This document shows, piece after piece, positions 62,679 through 64,000 of a DNA stretch of 64,000 bases. Made by a program: the position numbers and the translations under genes. Numbering within the stretch: the first letter of the stretch is position 1; each line of letters starts with the position of its first letter. Under the pieces are notes generated by a model. The model was not told the DNA's origin and did not search any database. It was given only the letters and a program-made list of their open reading frames with translations. Location: contig NZ_CAKMTD010000003.1 of assembly GCF_928391935.1 (NCBI RefSeq), forward strand, positions 1 to 64,000. The letters are read 5' to 3'. This DNA is from Rothia nasimurium. Its GTDB lineage: Bacteria; Actinomycetota; Actinomycetes; Actinomycetales; Micrococcaceae.

Positions 62679-63284
62679 ATGAGTAGTGCGCACTATTTTT
62701 CTGAAAACCCTGCCGGAGAGTTCACCCCCCAGCCCCTCACTGTTGAGCTGGCCGGACGCCGGGTTCAGGTACTCACGGCCCCCGGCATTTTTAGCCCGGG
62801 CGGGGTCGATAAGGGCACCAAGATTCTGCTCGATGAAGCCCCCGAGCCGCAGGGAACCCGCCTACTCGATATTGGGTGTGGCTGGGGCCCGATCACCCTC
62901 ACCCTGGCCATGTTGGCGCCCGATGCTGAGGTCTACGGGGTTGAGGTCAATTCCCGCTCTGCCCGGCTGACCGAGATGAACGCTGAGCGCCTTGGGTTGC
63001 AGAACGTGACCGTCTCCTCCCCCGAGGGCCTCGACGAGTCCCTGACCTTTGACACGATCTGGTCCAACCCGCCGATCCGGGTGGGTAAGGACGTCCTGCA
63101 CGGCATTATGCACACCTGGCTGCCCCGCCTGGCCCCCAGCGGCACCGCCTACCTGGTCGTCCAGAAAAACCTGGGCTCCGATTCCCTGCAGAAGTGGCTG
63201 GCCGACACCTTCCCCGATCTTGAGGTAGGCCGCTATGCCACCTCCAAGGGCTTTAGAATCCTAGAAGTCCACCGCCCGGAATAA
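62679..63284 (+). CDS. SAM-dependent methyltransferase, RsmC-like
   Basis: 201 residues with SAM motif LLDIGCGWGPITLTLA near 62-77 and catalytic NPPI (WSNPPIRVGKD) near 128. The order and the NPP(I/F) motif place it with RsmC/RlmG-type 16S or 23S rRNA guanine-N2 methyltransferases, single-domain. TAGAAT lies eight bases before the ATG, and there is no ribosome site, so a leaderless or near-leaderless message is likely. Confidence 0.88.
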   Translation: MSSAHYFSENPAGEFTPQPLTVELAGRRVQVLTAPGIFSPGGVDKGTKILLDEAPEPQGTRLLDIGCGWGPITLTLAMLAPDAEVYGVEVNSRSARLTEMNAERLGLQNVTVSSPEGLDESLTFDTIWSNPPIRVGKDVLHGIMHTWLPRLAPSGTAYLVVQKNLGSDSLQKWLADTFPDLEVGRYATSKGFRILEVHRPE

Positions 63285-63288
63285 AGAG

Positions 63289-63332
63289 AAGGGGGGCGTC
63301 TTTCACTCGTGGAAGACGCCCCCCTTTTTTCT
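63289..63332. terminator. Bidirectional terminator between the methyltransferase and dapF
   Basis: Stem AAGGGGGGCGTCTT / AAGACGCCCCCCTT then TTTT on the plus strand. It is of the GGCGTC family. Confidence 0.85.
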
Positions 63333-63336
63333 GGTT

Positions 63337-64000
63337 CTAGCCCAACAGGATTTTTCCGGTCATGGCGGCAGGGCCGGCCAGGACGACGTGTTCCAGGTTA
63401 TCGGGGCCGGTCACGAAGGTAACGGCCAGGGTTCCACCCGGGACGTGGACGATCCACTCGTCCGGGGCGGTGGCCCCACCCCAGAAGCGGGTTGCAGCAG
63501 CAGCCGCGCAGGCACCGGTACCGCAGGAGAGGGTTTCACCCACACCGCGCTCATGGACGCGCATGCGGATAATCCCAATGTTCTCGGTAGCCGGGTCCCC
63601 GTCCTCCGGGGAAATCGTTTCAGGGACGACAAACTCGACATTGGTGCCGTTCTCCGGCACGGGGGTAACTTCAGGTGCCTCCGTCAGGTTGAGGCCATCT
63701 AGTTTTTCGTCGGTGCCCAACATTACGACGGTGTGGGGGTTACCCATGGTGATGGAGAGGGCTTCACGCGGGGTATTGAGCCCGGCGGCAGTTACTTCTG
63801 AGTCCGAGTTCTTGGCGCGGGCGTCCTCACCGTGGATAAAGCCCCAGGGGCCCATATCAATGGCGTAGCCGGTATCGGTTTTAGCGACGGTCTTAACCCC
63901 GGCGCGGGTGCCAATCTTCAACAGCTCCCCCTGGTTGAGGGTAATCAACTGCTCGGTGATGAGGTAGTCAACAAAAGCACGGACCCCGTTACCGCACATT
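63337..64000 (-). CDS. dapF: Diaminopimelate epimerase, C-terminal part
   Basis: About 220 residues of the enzyme that interconverts LL- and meso-diaminopimelate for lysine and cell wall. The first catalytic Cys is in MCGNGVRAF at the window edge; the second is in GETLSCGTGACAAAAAT near the end. The N-terminal quarter lies beyond position 64000. Partial because of the window. Confidence 0.95.
   Translation of the reverse strand, partial: MCGNGVRAFVDYLITEQLITLNQGELLKIGTRAGVKTVAKTDTGYAIDMGPWGFIHGEDARAKNSDSEVTAAGLNTPREALSITMGNPHTVVMLGTDEKLDGLNLTEAPEVTPVPENGTNVEFVVPETISPEDGDPATENIGIIRMRVHERGVGETLSCGTGACAAAAATRFWGGATAPDEWIVHVPGGTLAVTFVTGPDNLEHVVLAGPAAMTGKILLG

Overview
This window looks like chromosomal DNA of a high-GC Gram-positive actinobacterium of the family Micrococcaceae, most likely Rothia or a close relative. 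The evidence is the 16S rRNA 5' end at the left edge, an actinobacterial rRNA leader, abundant GTG/TTG starts, an LAxTG-type sorting signal, and the arginine and histidine gene orders. The genus is an inference from remembered families; no search was run. Most genes are on the minus strand.

Layout. 1-950: start of an rRNA operon (minus) with leader and two candidate promoters. 950-4968: tyrS and a HelD-like RNA polymerase helicase, whose 3' end is repeated in tandem. 5234-11329: a 2031-residue sortase-anchored surface protein built of about ten MucBP-like repeats and six proline-rich linkers. Its promoter appears to carry an 11-nt G tract between -35 and -10. 11.8-17 kb: an accessory stretch with a lipoprotein gene cut by a TnpB element, a YefM-YoeB toxin-antitoxin pair, a lipoprotein plus DUF4870 pair, and a small AT-rich reading frame with an in-frame TGA behind a second candidate G-tract promoter. 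17.1-20.5 kb: apt, argH, argG. 20.7-26.3 kb (plus): Pro/Ala-rich membrane protein, sensor kinase, response regulator, SLC13-type transporter and glycerate kinase, probably one unit for sensing and using an organic acid. 26.5-28.6 kb: acyl-CoA synthetase and an ankyrin protein. 28.7-34.8 kb: argR, argF and argCJBD, with ArgR-like operators before argG, argF and argC.

35-41.2 kb: a membrane protein, pheST, a Nudix hydrolase and a SpoU-type RNA methyltransferase. 41.3-50.3 kb is a defence-like island: a DinJ/RelB-YoeB pair, a complete type I restriction-modification system (hsdM-hsdS-hsdR) whose HsdS has a slippage-prone 12-bp repeat between its halves, a decayed nitroreductase gene, a DinJ-YafQ pair between two near-identical terminators, and a Phd-RelE pair. 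50.5-52.1 kb: infC-rpmI-rplT with an ATT start for infC and a leader attenuator. 52.4-57.3 kb: DUF1844, SseB-like and hisA/hisH/hisB/hisC genes with an unlisted 57-residue membrane protein. 57.4-62.6 kb: a LysM protein divergent from lexA with SOS-box-like sites, then dinG and hflX. 62.7-64 kb: a methyltransferase and the C-terminal part of dapF.

The strongest novel signals are the two homopolymeric G tracts lying inside apparent promoter spacers, which suggests phase variation of the giant adhesin and of a small unknown gene. Next are the TnpB insertion, whose left and right flanks rejoin exactly in frame, and the repeat-bearing HsdS within a toxin-antitoxin-rich island. Coordinates of short sites were counted by eye and could be off by a base or two.
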